NCBI GenBank assembly: GCA_964496035.1
Contig: CAZBXI010000020.1
Coordinates: forward strand, 1-24,047
DNA: 24,047 nucleotides
Reading direction: 5' to 3'
Source of the DNA: EX4484-217-1 sp964496035
GTDB taxonomy: Archaea; Thermoproteota; Thermoprotei_A; EX4484-217-1
Below are positions 14,442 to 22,568 of this stretch, piece by piece. The position numbers and the translations under genes are program-made. The notes under the pieces are model-generated. The model searched no databases. It saw only the letters and a program-made list of their open reading frames with translations, and had not been told where the DNA came from. How positions within the stretch are numbered: position 1 is the stretch's first letter; each line of letters starts with the position of its first letter.

Positions 14442-15059
14442 CGGGTTTCTAATAATTTTCTTCAAAAACTCTTTCCAGCCTTTAAAAGTAATATCTTCAA
14501 CTATTTTTTCCCAATTTACTTTAACTAATATTAGGAGAAGCACAATAGTTGCTATGAGAGATACTATAGCTGCTAGAACGGATGACTCTCCCACAATTAG
14601 CCTTATAATGCCTCCGAAAAGTAGTGCCATATAGGTTATGATGGTTTTTCCTATGACCGCTGCTGCAAAGAATTTAAACGGGCTATAACCCATAGCACCC
14701 AATGGTATGTAAAGTATATCGTCAGGCAGAGGTGATGCAGCGAAAATTAAGACAGCTACAAATACGCTTTTACCTGCGAGTTTCATGAATAGTTTCATAC
14801 TTTTCTTAGTTTTCTCAGGAATAACTTTTCTTGCTGCAAATCCTATTAGCAGTACTATGACTTTTCCTAAAGCAGCACCTAATCCCCCGAGAATAGCTAT
14901 TCCTATGCGGATCAGAGGATTACCTATGGCCACGCCGTACTGTACAACAAATACGAGGTATGGTACTGTAGAGTAAGGTATAACGTTACCTAGGAAAGAA
15001 ACCAGAAATACACCTAAAGGACCGTAAACGTAAATGAGTTCTCCTAGTTGCTCAAACAA
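14421..15059 (-). CDS. VTT-domain (DedA/SNARE-associated-like) membrane protein
   Basis: This 212-residue integral membrane protein has about five hydrophobic segments. It carries the VTT-family signature AASPLPDDILYIPLGAMGYS followed by KFFAAAVIGKT. An earlier re-entrant-like region (FLVSFLGNVIPYSTVPYLV) is typical of DedA relatives, which in bacteria and eukaryotes act in phospholipid scrambling or membrane homeostasis. The archaeal role is unknown. The start is TTG, supported by GGTG 7 nt upstream. A symmetric TATA-like CTTATAAG at 15125-15132 could give a start near 15102. The gene converges on the aminotransferase gene. Confidence 0.85.
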   Translation of the reverse strand: MFEQLGELIYVYGPLGVFLVSFLGNVIPYSTVPYLVFVVQYGVAIGNPLIRIGIAILGGLGAALGKVIVLLIGFAARKVIPEKTKKSMKLFMKLAGKSVFVAVLIFAASPLPDDILYIPLGAMGYSPFKFFAAAVIGKTIITYMALLFGGIIRLIVGESSVLAAIVSLIATIVLLLILVKVNWEKIVEDITFKGWKEFLKKIIRNPLAYIKK

Positions 15060-15189
15060 TAAATAGCACCTACATGGCTTAACTAAGCGGAAACGGCCGT
15101 GAACATAATATGTTAGAGTTAGTACTTATAAGCATTTCTTAACGGACATTAAAGCTTAAATCCCCTTAACTGATTACTTTCTATAACGG
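15060..15189. other. Intergenic region with divergent promoter elements
   Basis: It contains CTTATAAG (15125-15132), suited to the minus-strand membrane-protein gene, and CTTAAAT (15155-15161), suited to the plus-strand C/D sRNA, with a predicted start near 15184. A short palindrome ACGGCCGT lies at about 15094-15101. No gene seen. Confidence 0.4.
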
Positions 15190-15243
15190 ATGATGAATTT
15201 TCGGGGAGTATGATTAGATGATGTAACGCGGTTACCCAGCTGA
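15190..15243 (+). ncRNA. C/D box sRNA candidate, predicted 23S rRNA guide
   Basis: Perfect C box ATGATGA (15190-15196) is followed by a 13-nt guide, D'-like ATGA (15210-15213), a 4-nt spacer, C'-like ATGATGT (15218-15224), a 15-nt guide and perfect D box CTGA (15240-15243). The 54-nt size fits the class. The D' guide contains TTTCGGGGAG (15199-15208), the perfect complement of CUCCCCGAAA, a strongly conserved 23S segment (E. coli 23S has UUCUCCCCGAAAGC). The D guide complement, CTGGGTAACCGCGTT, was not placed. The RNA ends 2 bp before the stop of the convergent nucleotidyltransferase gene. CTTAAAT at 15155-15161 is the likely TATA box. Confidence 0.7.
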
Positions 15244-15245
15244 CC

Positions 15246-15947
15246 TCATGTAATAGAATATTTTGAAAGTAGTTTCTCCGCCTCTTCAACATCCTTATGT
15301 GTATCGATGCTCTTCCAAAGAACGTCAGTGTAATCTACTGCCCTTAGAAGACCTTTTTCAGCTAGTATTGGAAACGCTGTTTGCTCTATATCTCCCTTCT
15401 CGGGTAAATACTCAAAAATTCTGGGTGTTAAACAATAGACACCGGCATTAATCCAGTATTCTCGAAGTACGGGTTTCTCCACAAAACTCATTATTTTCCC
15501 TGTTTCCGTATTAAACCTTATTATACCGTATGGTGATTTTAAGGGAACCACAGCAATAGCTCCTACAATATCATCAGTTAAAGCATCACTTAGCCTTTTA
15601 AGGTCTAAGTTAGTTATAATGTCCCCGTTAAGGACGAAGAAGTGCTTCTCATTCTTCAGCACATGTTCGGCGTTTTTCAGACCTCCAGCTGTTCCTAAGG
15701 GCTCATCTTCAACAACATAGCCTACCTTTACACCAAACCTTTTACCGCTACCTATTTCTTCAATAATTTTTTCTTTCAAATAACCTACAGCTAAAATAAC
15801 CTCATCGATACCACTTTTTCTCAACCATTCAAATTGCCATGCGAGGATAGGTTTACCTTTAATTTCGATAAGAGGCTTGGGGCGCTCCTGTGTTAATGGT
15901 CTAAGCCTTTTCCCGAAACCTCCAGCTAAAATTAATGCCTTAACCAT
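15246..15947 (-). CDS. Sugar-phosphate nucleotidyltransferase (mannose-1-P guanylyl- or glucose-1-P nucleotidyltransferase-like)
   Basis: This 233-residue enzyme activates a sugar-1-phosphate with an NTP for glycan or glycolipid synthesis. It has the pyrophosphorylase signature LILAGGFGKRLRPLT with ERPKPLIEIKGKPIL. GTAGGLKNAE, FFVLNGDIITNLD (metal-binding Asp) and IMSFVEKP follow. No C-terminal hexapeptide repeat is present, so it is not a GlmU-type bifunctional protein. Sugar and nucleotide cannot be fixed from sequence. A GTG at 15968 would add seven residues, but AAGGA before the ATG at 15947 and the family N-terminus MVKALILAGG favour the ATG. Confidence 0.9.
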   Translation of the reverse strand: MVKALILAGGFGKRLRPLTQERPKPLIEIKGKPILAWQFEWLRKSGIDEVILAVGYLKEKIIEEIGSGKRFGVKVGYVVEDEPLGTAGGLKNAEHVLKNEKHFFVLNGDIITNLDLKRLSDALTDDIVGAIAVVPLKSPYGIIRFNTETGKIMSFVEKPVLREYWINAGVYCLTPRIFEYLPEKGDIEQTAFPILAEKGLLRAVDYTDVLWKSIDTHKDVEEAEKLLSKYSIT

Positions 15948-16021
15948 AATATCAATCCTTCCAAACACTAATAATTGGGGGAATTCGCATGTAATATTGT
16001 GAGTATCTACCTAAATAAGTG

Positions 16022-16030
16022 TTTTAAATA
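16022..16030 (+). promoter_or_regulatory. TATA-like promoter element
   Basis: TTTTAAATA lies about 26 bp before a likely transcription start near 16050. That leaves a roughly 20-nt leader with GGAG (16057-16060), 9 nt before the ATG of the following membrane-protein gene. Confidence 0.45.
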
Positions 16031-16069
16031 ATCTATCATATAAGAATAGTTATAGTGGAGTTTAGAGCA

Positions 16070-16789
16070 ATGGCTGTAGAAAAACTCAATAATGTCATTA
16101 AATTGTCTAGGAAGTTTGAAAAGAAACTCTCACTGGCATGGCCTATTATTATAGGATTATACTTTGCTCTTTCAATATTAGCATCTATAATGAACTTTCT
16201 TAAAATGTTAGAAGTAGGCCATGGAGTATTAGAAGAGGTAATAACTCCAGTAACATGGAGTATCTACGCTTTAGGTATTCTTGCCGTCTATTTTACCTAC
16301 CTCATCATTCAAAGAAGAAACTGGCATTTTGCTAAAATGTACTTCATATTCTCGGAAATATTAAAAATCATAAGTATTAAACCATTAGCAAATGACCTTC
16401 AGCTCAAAGTCTCACTGATAAGGAATATGTTAGAGGAGGTTAAGAGAGAGGAGAAACCTAGGAACGTCTTTCTATGGATTATCGCTTCAGCTATATCATT
16501 TGGACTTTTCGGCTTACTAGCATCCTACATAGTACATAATGATTTCTACAAGCACTCTAAAAGAGAGGAAAGAATGATAAGCCTCTTTAGTGAATTATCT
16601 GTTTTCGGTTCTGAAGTTAAGACTTATGTGGTTAAAAAGAGAAGCGTACTACACTTAGTACTTTCCATATTAAGTGCTGGCCTTTACGCTCCTGTATGGA
16701 TTTACATGTTTATTAGTGATTTCAATAAACACATTGGAGAACATAAAATTATGGATGAATACTTAAAAAGGTTTTTAGAAGAACTTTAA
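16070..16789 (+). CDS. Four-span membrane protein, DUF4234-like
   Basis: This 239-residue protein has two paired hydrophobic regions at about residues 21-42 and 63-85, and two further spans at about 130-153 and 195-213. A charged loop lies between them. The late segments read like the DUF4234 pattern of a hydrophobic stretch ending in WIY and followed by N-x-H (LYAPVWIYMFISDFNKH). Function is unknown. A GTG at 16055 would add five residues, but GGAG with a 9-nt spacer supports the ATG at 16070. The gene ends exactly one base before the stop of the convergent iron-sulfur protein gene. Confidence 0.7.
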   Translation: MAVEKLNNVIKLSRKFEKKLSLAWPIIIGLYFALSILASIMNFLKMLEVGHGVLEEVITPVTWSIYALGILAVYFTYLIIQRRNWHFAKMYFIFSEILKIISIKPLANDLQLKVSLIRNMLEEVKREEKPRNVFLWIIASAISFGLFGLLASYIVHNDFYKHSKREERMISLFSELSVFGSEVKTYVVKKRSVLHLVLSILSAGLYAPVWIYMFISDFNKHIGEHKIMDEYLKRFLEEL

Positions 16790-17917
16790 CTATTTAGTTT
16801 CTTTCTTAGCCTCTGCTGCTTTCTTCTTTAAAGCCTTAATAGCTTCAACCTCCTCCGTTAACCCGTAAAATGCTGCTATGAACTTTAATGCCTTCCTTTT
16901 CTTTCTTTTATCAAACTTTACAATCTTGGTCCATCTCTCTTCGGGTAATGGTTGATACTCTACATAGCCTCTTTCCACCGTTGCTTTCCATAGCTCTTCG
17001 CCTTTATCGTTCATTATCAGTACCGCATTCCATCCTATTAGTCCTAAAGCACCTACTGTAATGTCAGAGTAATAGGACAAGAATTCTGGGCAATGTCTGC
17101 AAGCTGGGGTTAAGAATTTAGCTGCATCTTTTAACGAGTATTCTACAGTTCTACCGTCTTTTAGGTAGAAGAAGAATTTCGTCTTAATGTTTTTCTTTAC
17201 AACCTCCTCTGGCTTTACTCCAGCCGACTTCATCATTTCAAGCATCTTACTCCATTGCCAATTTTCAGAACACATTATGCTTATGGTGTATGCTATCTTA
17301 CTAACAAATTTTCTTAGCCCAACTTCTCTTGCCCTTTGTATAGCTCTTATCTGACAAGGCAAACCAACAGCTAAAACCCTGTTTAATTCTGGATGAGTAT
17401 ATGCTAGGGTTTCAAGTAAGTGATTTACGGGGCTATAAACATACTTGCTTCCTGCAGCTTTAATAACATCCTCTTTTGTTTTAGCTATGATAGGTACAGG
17501 TCTCCAATACTCATCTCTTGCAACAAGGAATGCTGCGTCGATTAGACCTTCTTCAAGCGCTGCTATTATTAAAGAAGACGTTACACCACCGTCTTGAGCT
17601 ACTTTACCCAGGGCCTCAATTTTTGTTCTAGCTAAGTATTTTTCTTTAGGTGCTGGGGGCTCTATGAACATTTCCTTTTTCATAGCAACTTGTGGACACA
17701 CCATAGAGCATAGACTACAATATACGCAGGCATCTTCAGTTATCACCGGATGATCTGGTTCTTCAAAAATATAGTTTACTGCTTTTGTCGGGCATACTGC
17801 TGTGCAAAAACCGCAGTATGAGCAAAGATCAGCGTTTATTATTTCAAAAACATTCACTGGTATAATGTTACTAAATGGTCCTCTATACGTGTAAAACCTT
17901 ATTTTAGGCGTTGCCAC
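16790..17917 (-). CDS. FrhB/FdhB-family iron-sulfur flavoprotein (F420 or ferredoxin-linked)
   Basis: This 375-residue protein has two [4Fe-4S] ferredoxin motifs near the N-terminus: Cys32, 35, 38, 42 (CSYCGFCTAVCP) and Cys64, 67, 70, 74 (CVYCSLCSMVCP). The coenzyme F420 hydrogenase/dehydrogenase beta N- and C-terminal domains follow (AQDGGVTSSLIIAALEEGLIDAA is readable in parts, then GLPCQIRAIQRA, TPACRHCPEF and YSDITVGALG). The family carries electrons between F420, ferredoxin or other carriers through a flavin. No catalytic partner subunit gene is adjacent, so the electron donor is unknown. The GTG start is supported by GGTG 7 nt upstream. It ends in a Lys/Glu/Ala-rich tail. Confidence 0.88.
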   Translation of the reverse strand: MATPKIRFYTYRGPFSNIIPVNVFEIINADLCSYCGFCTAVCPTKAVNYIFEEPDHPVITEDACVYCSLCSMVCPQVAMKKEMFIEPPAPKEKYLARTKIEALGKVAQDGGVTSSLIIAALEEGLIDAAFLVARDEYWRPVPIIAKTKEDVIKAAGSKYVYSPVNHLLETLAYTHPELNRVLAVGLPCQIRAIQRAREVGLRKFVSKIAYTISIMCSENWQWSKMLEMMKSAGVKPEEVVKKNIKTKFFFYLKDGRTVEYSLKDAAKFLTPACRHCPEFLSYYSDITVGALGLIGWNAVLIMNDKGEELWKATVERGYVEYQPLPEERWTKIVKFDKRKKRKALKFIAAFYGLTEEVEAIKALKKKAAEAKKETK

Positions 17918-18022
17918 AATGTATCACCTATGATGTAAGCTATATTGGAAGATTTAAGCGATATTATTTAAAATATTTCTCTTGTAAAATATTTAGGTGA
18001 CTATTGAACCTATGCTTTTCTA

Positions 18023-18037
18023 GAACCCTTAAGGTTC
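18023..18037 (-). terminator. Weak hairpin over the stop codon of the DUF2192-like gene
   Basis: GAACC-CTTAA-GGTTC is a 5-bp inverted repeat that includes the TAA stop. It could mark an RNA 3' end for the minus-strand gene, but it is short and not followed by a clear T-tract. Confidence 0.2.
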
Positions 18038-18796
18038 GAATTTCAATAAATCACTACTTGATTTTTCGTCTTGTTCTTCCTTGCTCTCCCCTCGTACACT
18101 AAGCACTCTCTTCAATATTTTAGGAGGCACCCTAAACACTTCAAACGCGATAGTGTATATGTACTTATCACTCGGTAGGTTTTTAGCAGCATCTACTCTA
18201 ACAGCTATTGCCCTCTTTAGCGCCTCTTTCATTAGCTTGTTCCTTATCTCTCCTTTAGCTATCGCTTCTGCTACGCGGAAGGCTATGTAGAACTTTTTAT
18301 AGTTACGTATGGTTTGTTCATGTTCAGGATATTCAATTAATATTTTCTCCAAGAACTTCGTGAATATATCTTCACTTAAAAATCCTAATACTACTCCGGT
18401 GAAAGGCACTCTTAAAATCTTTATCAATTGTTCTTTTTTGATATCGCCCAAGATACTTCTTAAACTTAGCTTTTCCACACCCTGCTCTTTCAATTGCTTA
18501 ACAATATTATCTACCCTTAACTCATGGTCTAGAGAGCCACTAAATATTTCAGGGTACTCCTCGAATAAACCTAAACCATATCTCCCTATGAAGTATAGGC
18601 TTGATAGCTCTTTTTCAAATATATCAGGAGGTCTTGCTTTACCTCTTAGTGGTTCTATTCTCCTTTTAGAGTATTCTGCCATAAGTAGGTCCATTACTTC
18701 TTCTCTTGACCAATCCTTTCTATTAGATGACGTTATTTCACTCCATACTTTAATTAGGGCCTCTATTCTACTTCTATAGGGGTTATTTTTAGCTAT
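18029..18796 (-). CDS. DUF2192-like crenarchaeal protein, probable AUA start
   Basis: This uncharacterised soluble, helix-rich protein resembles the archaeal DUF2192 family (RIEPLRGKARPPDIFEKELS, then LYFIGRYGLGL). The first ATG in frame (18694) gives 221 residues. Open frame and protein-like sequence (RIEALIKVWSEIT) continue 34 codons further upstream, to just after a TAG at 18820-18818. No ATG, GTG or TTG occurs in that extension. GGAGG (18809-18805 on minus) lies exactly 8 nt before an in-frame ATA at 18796, the register used by neighbouring genes, so I place the start there (255 residues). An ATG at 18804 is out of frame and stops after three codons; a one-base sequence error is the alternative. 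It lies 64 bp downstream of reverse gyrase. Confidence 0.65.
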   Translation of the reverse strand: MAKNNPYRSRIEALIKVWSEITSSNRKDWSREEVMDLLMAEYSKRRIEPLRGKARPPDIFEKELSSLYFIGRYGLGLFEEYPEIFSGSLDHELRVDNIVKQLKEQGVEKLSLRSILGDIKKEQLIKILRVPFTGVVLGFLSEDIFTKFLEKILIEYPEHEQTIRNYKKFYIAFRVAEAIAKGEIRNKLMKEALKRAIAVRVDAAKNLPSDKYIYTIAFEVFRVPPKILKRVLSVRGESKEEQDEKSSSDLLKFEP

Positions 18797-18860
18797 GCTC
18801 CCATCCTCCTGATAGTACTACGAGATTAGGTTCTTCAGCTTACTTCAGTAAAGAGTTAAT

Positions 18861-21800
18861 TTATGAGTGTTCTAAGCATAGTTTTTCGAATATGGGAGTT
18901 TCTGTAGGATAAGTTACTCCTTCTCTCTTAGCTTTAATGATTATATTACACGTTTCTCTATAGAATTCATTCAATACTCTTGTTATATCTTCTTTGCCTA
19001 ATTCCACCATATCTATTACTTCTTGAAGTTTCCTAGTTCTTTCCTCGCTTATTAGTTCTCCAAAATTCCTGATGAGATACTCGAATACCTGCTTTCCTCT
19101 ATTCGTAGCTACAAGTTTTCCTTTGCCTACTTCAAGTATGTATCCTCGTCTTCTCAAAATGCTTAGTATTTTAGCGTATGTTGAAGGTCTACCTATACCT
19201 CTTGTTTTCATTTCTTCTACTACTTCGCCGTAGGTATATAGTGGGTACTCAGGTATCAACTTTACCTGCAATTCTTCTATCTCATATTCACCACTGGTTA
19301 ACTTGCTTACTTCTTCATGTACAAACGTTTTAGAGAGTCTGAGAAATCCTTCCTCTATGATCTTCGTTAAGAATGTGAATTCTTTTGTAAAATCTTCGAA
19401 TCTTAATGTGAATGTTCTTTTCATAACCTTTGCTGGAGCCATTTGACTTATTATGAACCTTCTAAATATTATGTCGTAGAGTTTATAGTCTTCGGGTCTT
19501 AATGGTACTGCTAATCGAAGAACCCCAGCTGCTCTTAGAGATCTTATTTGTCTAGAATCTAGGGGTTTTGTAGGTCTTATACACTCATGAGCTCCAGGTT
19601 TCTCCCATTTTCTGGCTTTGAAATATTTTGCTCCATAAACTCTCGTAATATAGTCTTTAGCTAACCCTATGCCCACGCCACTTACTGTAGTACTGTCTGT
19701 TCTATGGTATGTTATCAATCCTGCTTCGAAAAGCCTTTGAGCAGAGTCCATTATTTTAGGAGCAGGTAGCCCAAGTATTCTCGAACCCTCTGCCAGCATA
19801 GCGTCTGTAGTGAATGGTGGTGGTGGATTTATTTCGACAATTTCGTCTTTAATGTTCTCTATAATTATTTTGCCTTGTTTCCCTATTTTCTCAGCTAATC
19901 CTTTAGGAGCTTTAAACGTTAAACTTAGATTAACCCCCTTTAGCTTAATTGTTATAAGCTCTGCTTTCCTTTTGTTTTTCATTGTCCTTTCAACAATCCA
20001 TCCTAGTACTGGTGTTTGTACTCTTCCTGCTGATAGCCAGTGCATTCCAAACCTCTTCCACAAAATAGGGCTCAAACTAAAACCAATCCACCTATCCTCA
20101 ATTCTTCTAATTATTTGCGCTTTAACCATGTTCTTATCTATTGTTGAAAGATTGTTTAGCGCCTCAATAAGACCTCTCCTAGTTACCTCATGGAATCTTA
20201 CTCTCCAAATGTTTTTATTGAGGGGTTTTAGAAGTAATGTCACATCCCATGCGATTTTCTCTCCTTCACTATCAGGATCTGTGCCAACAAGAATTTCATC
20301 GACTTGTGCAGCTAAATGTCTTAAAGCTTTGATTACGGGCTTACTTTCAATAAGTACTTTACCGCCACAATAGGGGCAAGTACTTTCTTCTTCGGGAACA
20401 TCTCTTCCACATCTAATACACTTCTTAATAGGCTTATACACTGGTTGAAATACTCTATCTACAACATTTACGCCAAAAAGTCCTTCATCACTTACAAGAT
20501 CTAATATGTGGCCACCAGTAGCTGTTACTATCATTAACCTGTTTTCAGTCAGTACTTCAAATGTTTGAAGTGTTCCTACGGTTTTCCTTGTAGGCCTACC
20601 GAAAAGCCTCGCTATTGTTCTTGCTTTATTAGGTGATTCCACTATGAAGAGTGTTGTCTTCATTAGCTCTCTTTCTTTCGTTTTAAGCTTACCCTCTAGC
20701 GCAAGCCTAACTTTCCTCCTATCCTCATCTACTTCTCTCATGAGTTTGTCGATATCTACTTCTTCATACTTTCTGAATTCGACTGTTTCAAGGAGCCATT
20801 TGAGATCTCTTATGAGAGCATTAAAAGCTTTTATTTCATCGATAACTAATACGCTTATCCCCTTAGTTATTCCTCCAACATATAGTCTGCTTGTCCTACC
20901 ACTAGCCTGTATATACGCCGTAGCGTCGGGTATTATGAAGAAGTATTCGCCAGCTTTCTCCCCGAAGGTTATTGTTTCGCTTCTTCTAAGTCTTTCTCTA
21001 ACTTCTTCATCCTCAATTACTTTAATTAGGAAGTTAAGTGAGTCTTCAGCAACCTTTCTTACGAACTCAGGGAATCCTGTAAGTGTTCTTCCTGTTTTTA
21101 AAGCTTCTCTAACTGCTTCTAAGGTGTCTCTTGTAGCAAGCCTAACTTTTATTAGGCCGCCTAGGACTCTGTCGAACTCGTATGGATATTTCTCATAAAC
21201 TGCATCTCTGATTTCATTTAGCAATATTAGCCATCTACTGGGATGGAATTCTTCAAAACTAATTCTTAATCTGAACTTAGGTACTCCTGTGAAAACAGCA
21301 TACCTTACTCTTTCAGGTAAATCTATTCCTCTGGTTAAAGGACTTCTATAGGAGGCTATGCCTACAAGAACGTCAACATCTCCTACTATGAATTTTTCAA
21401 ACAATCTTCTTCTTGTTCCAAGATATGCTTCAGCATTTACTCCATGCTGTTTCAATACGTCCGTTATTCTTTTAACATACTCTGCCCCTTTATCCATAGG
21501 TACGAAAACTAATCCTCCAGTACCCAGCTTCTTAACTACGTCAACTATGGTTTTTTCGAAAAGTTCTTTAGGAGGCTTAATGTACATGTCAACGATGTTT
21601 CTTCCAACTTCAACCTTTCCTCCTACAGTAAACCCGAAAAGCGCATTAAGTATACGTACTCTTTTCGTTCTCCTAGCTGTTTGTGTAGCTCCACTTACTA
21701 TTACTTGGCCCTTAACTTTGAGCCTAACATCTGTTTTTAACTTAGCAGCTTCGCTTACAAGCTGCCTCGCTTTTTCAGGGTCTTCTTTCGCTAGTTTCCT

Positions 21801-22502
21801 TGCCTCGCTTTCCATTTTTTGTGCTTTCTCAATAAGCGCTACTTCCTCCGGCGTAACGTTAAGCATTCTAAGCACTACATCTACGCTTTTACTTCTTCTA
21901 AGAAAACTATCAACATCATCTATGAAAGCAACGTTTATCGGCTGCTGAAGTTCCTCTCTCTTCATTAAACTTATCGGTGTAGTGATTATTATTGATGCAT
22001 TGACTACGTTTTCTAGTTCTAATCGTTTTTGCTTATCCGTAAGCAGGCTATGGTATGCCGATACAAGCACGTCATTATAGCCGAGTTTCGATCTTAACTC
22101 TAAAACCTTCTGATGAACCTGATGCGCTAAGAGACTTGTAGGAAGCATTATTAAAATTCTTTGACCTCTATCAGCAGCATATAAGCTTAGAATTATTTGC
22201 ATTGTTGTTTTACCGCTGCCTGTAGGAGCAACCATAGCAAAACTTTCTTTGTTAAGAAATCTCCTAGCCCATAATCTTTGAAGACCCCACATACGGGAGC
22301 CTATAGCTCTAATAAAAAGTTCATCTATCTCTCTAACACCTTTCTCTATTTCCCAAACCCTAGATAGTTTACCACGAATTCGAGGGAATTTATCTTCTAT
22401 GTGAGGTAAGCATTTCTCACAAGGTAAACCTAACTCAAGTCTTTCAGAAGAAATGGGTCCACCACAGTTTGGGCAGAGATCCCTAAATATCGCTGTTATC
22501 AT
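18861..22502 (-). CDS. rgy: Reverse gyrase
   Basis: This 1213-residue fusion of a helicase-like domain and a type IA topoisomerase introduces positive supercoils; it is the marker enzyme of hyperthermophiles. N-terminal zinc finger: Cys10, 13, 28, 31. Walker A is APTGSGKT (92-99), and the DEAD-box equivalent is DDVD (FIDDVDSFL). The TOPRIM domain starts FIVESPNKART with Glu622 and continues to TDPDSEGE. A second zinc finger, CIRCGRDVPEEESTCPYCGG, lies at about 695-715. The DNA-cleaving tyrosine is Tyr932 (LITYHRTDST). Length is typical and no intein is evident. The ATG lacks a strong SD. The DUF2192-like gene follows in the same direction. Confidence 0.98.
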   Translation of the reverse strand: MITAIFRDLCPNCGGPISSERLELGLPCEKCLPHIEDKFPRIRGKLSRVWEIEKGVREIDELFIRAIGSRMWGLQRLWARRFLNKESFAMVAPTGSGKTTMQIILSLYAADRGQRILIMLPTSLLAHQVHQKVLELRSKLGYNDVLVSAYHSLLTDKQKRLELENVVNASIIITTPISLMKREELQQPINVAFIDDVDSFLRRSKSVDVVLRMLNVTPEEVALIEKAQKMESEARKLAKEDPEKARQLVSEAAKLKTDVRLKVKGQVIVSGATQTARRTKRVRILNALFGFTVGGKVEVGRNIVDMYIKPPKELFEKTIVDVVKKLGTGGLVFVPMDKGAEYVKRITDVLKQHGVNAEAYLGTRRRLFEKFIVGDVDVLVGIASYRSPLTRGIDLPERVRYAVFTGVPKFRLRISFEEFHPSRWLILLNEIRDAVYEKYPYEFDRVLGGLIKVRLATRDTLEAVREALKTGRTLTGFPEFVRKVAEDSLNFLIKVIEDEEVRERLRRSETITFGEKAGEYFFIIPDATAYIQASGRTSRLYVGGITKGISVLVIDEIKAFNALIRDLKWLLETVEFRKYEEVDIDKLMREVDEDRRKVRLALEGKLKTKERELMKTTLFIVESPNKARTIARLFGRPTRKTVGTLQTFEVLTENRLMIVTATGGHILDLVSDEGLFGVNVVDRVFQPVYKPIKKCIRCGRDVPEEESTCPYCGGKVLIESKPVIKALRHLAAQVDEILVGTDPDSEGEKIAWDVTLLLKPLNKNIWRVRFHEVTRRGLIEALNNLSTIDKNMVKAQIIRRIEDRWIGFSLSPILWKRFGMHWLSAGRVQTPVLGWIVERTMKNKRKAELITIKLKGVNLSLTFKAPKGLAEKIGKQGKIIIENIKDEIVEINPPPPFTTDAMLAEGSRILGLPAPKIMDSAQRLFEAGLITYHRTDSTTVSGVGIGLAKDYITRVYGAKYFKARKWEKPGAHECIRPTKPLDSRQIRSLRAAGVLRLAVPLRPEDYKLYDIIFRRFIISQMAPAKVMKRTFTLRFEDFTKEFTFLTKIIEEGFLRLSKTFVHEEVSKLTSGEYEIEELQVKLIPEYPLYTYGEVVEEMKTRGIGRPSTYAKILSILRRRGYILEVGKGKLVATNRGKQVFEYLIRNFGELISEERTRKLQEVIDMVELGKEDITRVLNEFYRETCNIIIKAKREGVTYPTETPIFEKLCLEHS

Positions 22503-22568
22503 CGAGACCCCAACTTCCTTACCCCAATTACCTTAGCTTTAAAGAAGATGTTTAAATGGTTTACGGTG

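Noticed and set aside
18023..18043. GGTTCGAAT, resembling a tRNA T-loop
   Set aside because: No paired T stem, no acceptor or anticodon arms; it is the coding end (Phe-Glu-Pro-stop) of the DUF2192-like gene on the other strand.
18029..18796. Treating the DUF2192-like gene as a pseudogene
   Set aside because: The frame is intact over 255 codons with an SD in register; only the start codon is unusual.
18861..22502. Long plus-strand frames opposite reverse gyrase
   Set aside because: They are Ser/Leu/Thr-rich, lack SDs and motifs, and lie wholly opposite a well-supported gene.
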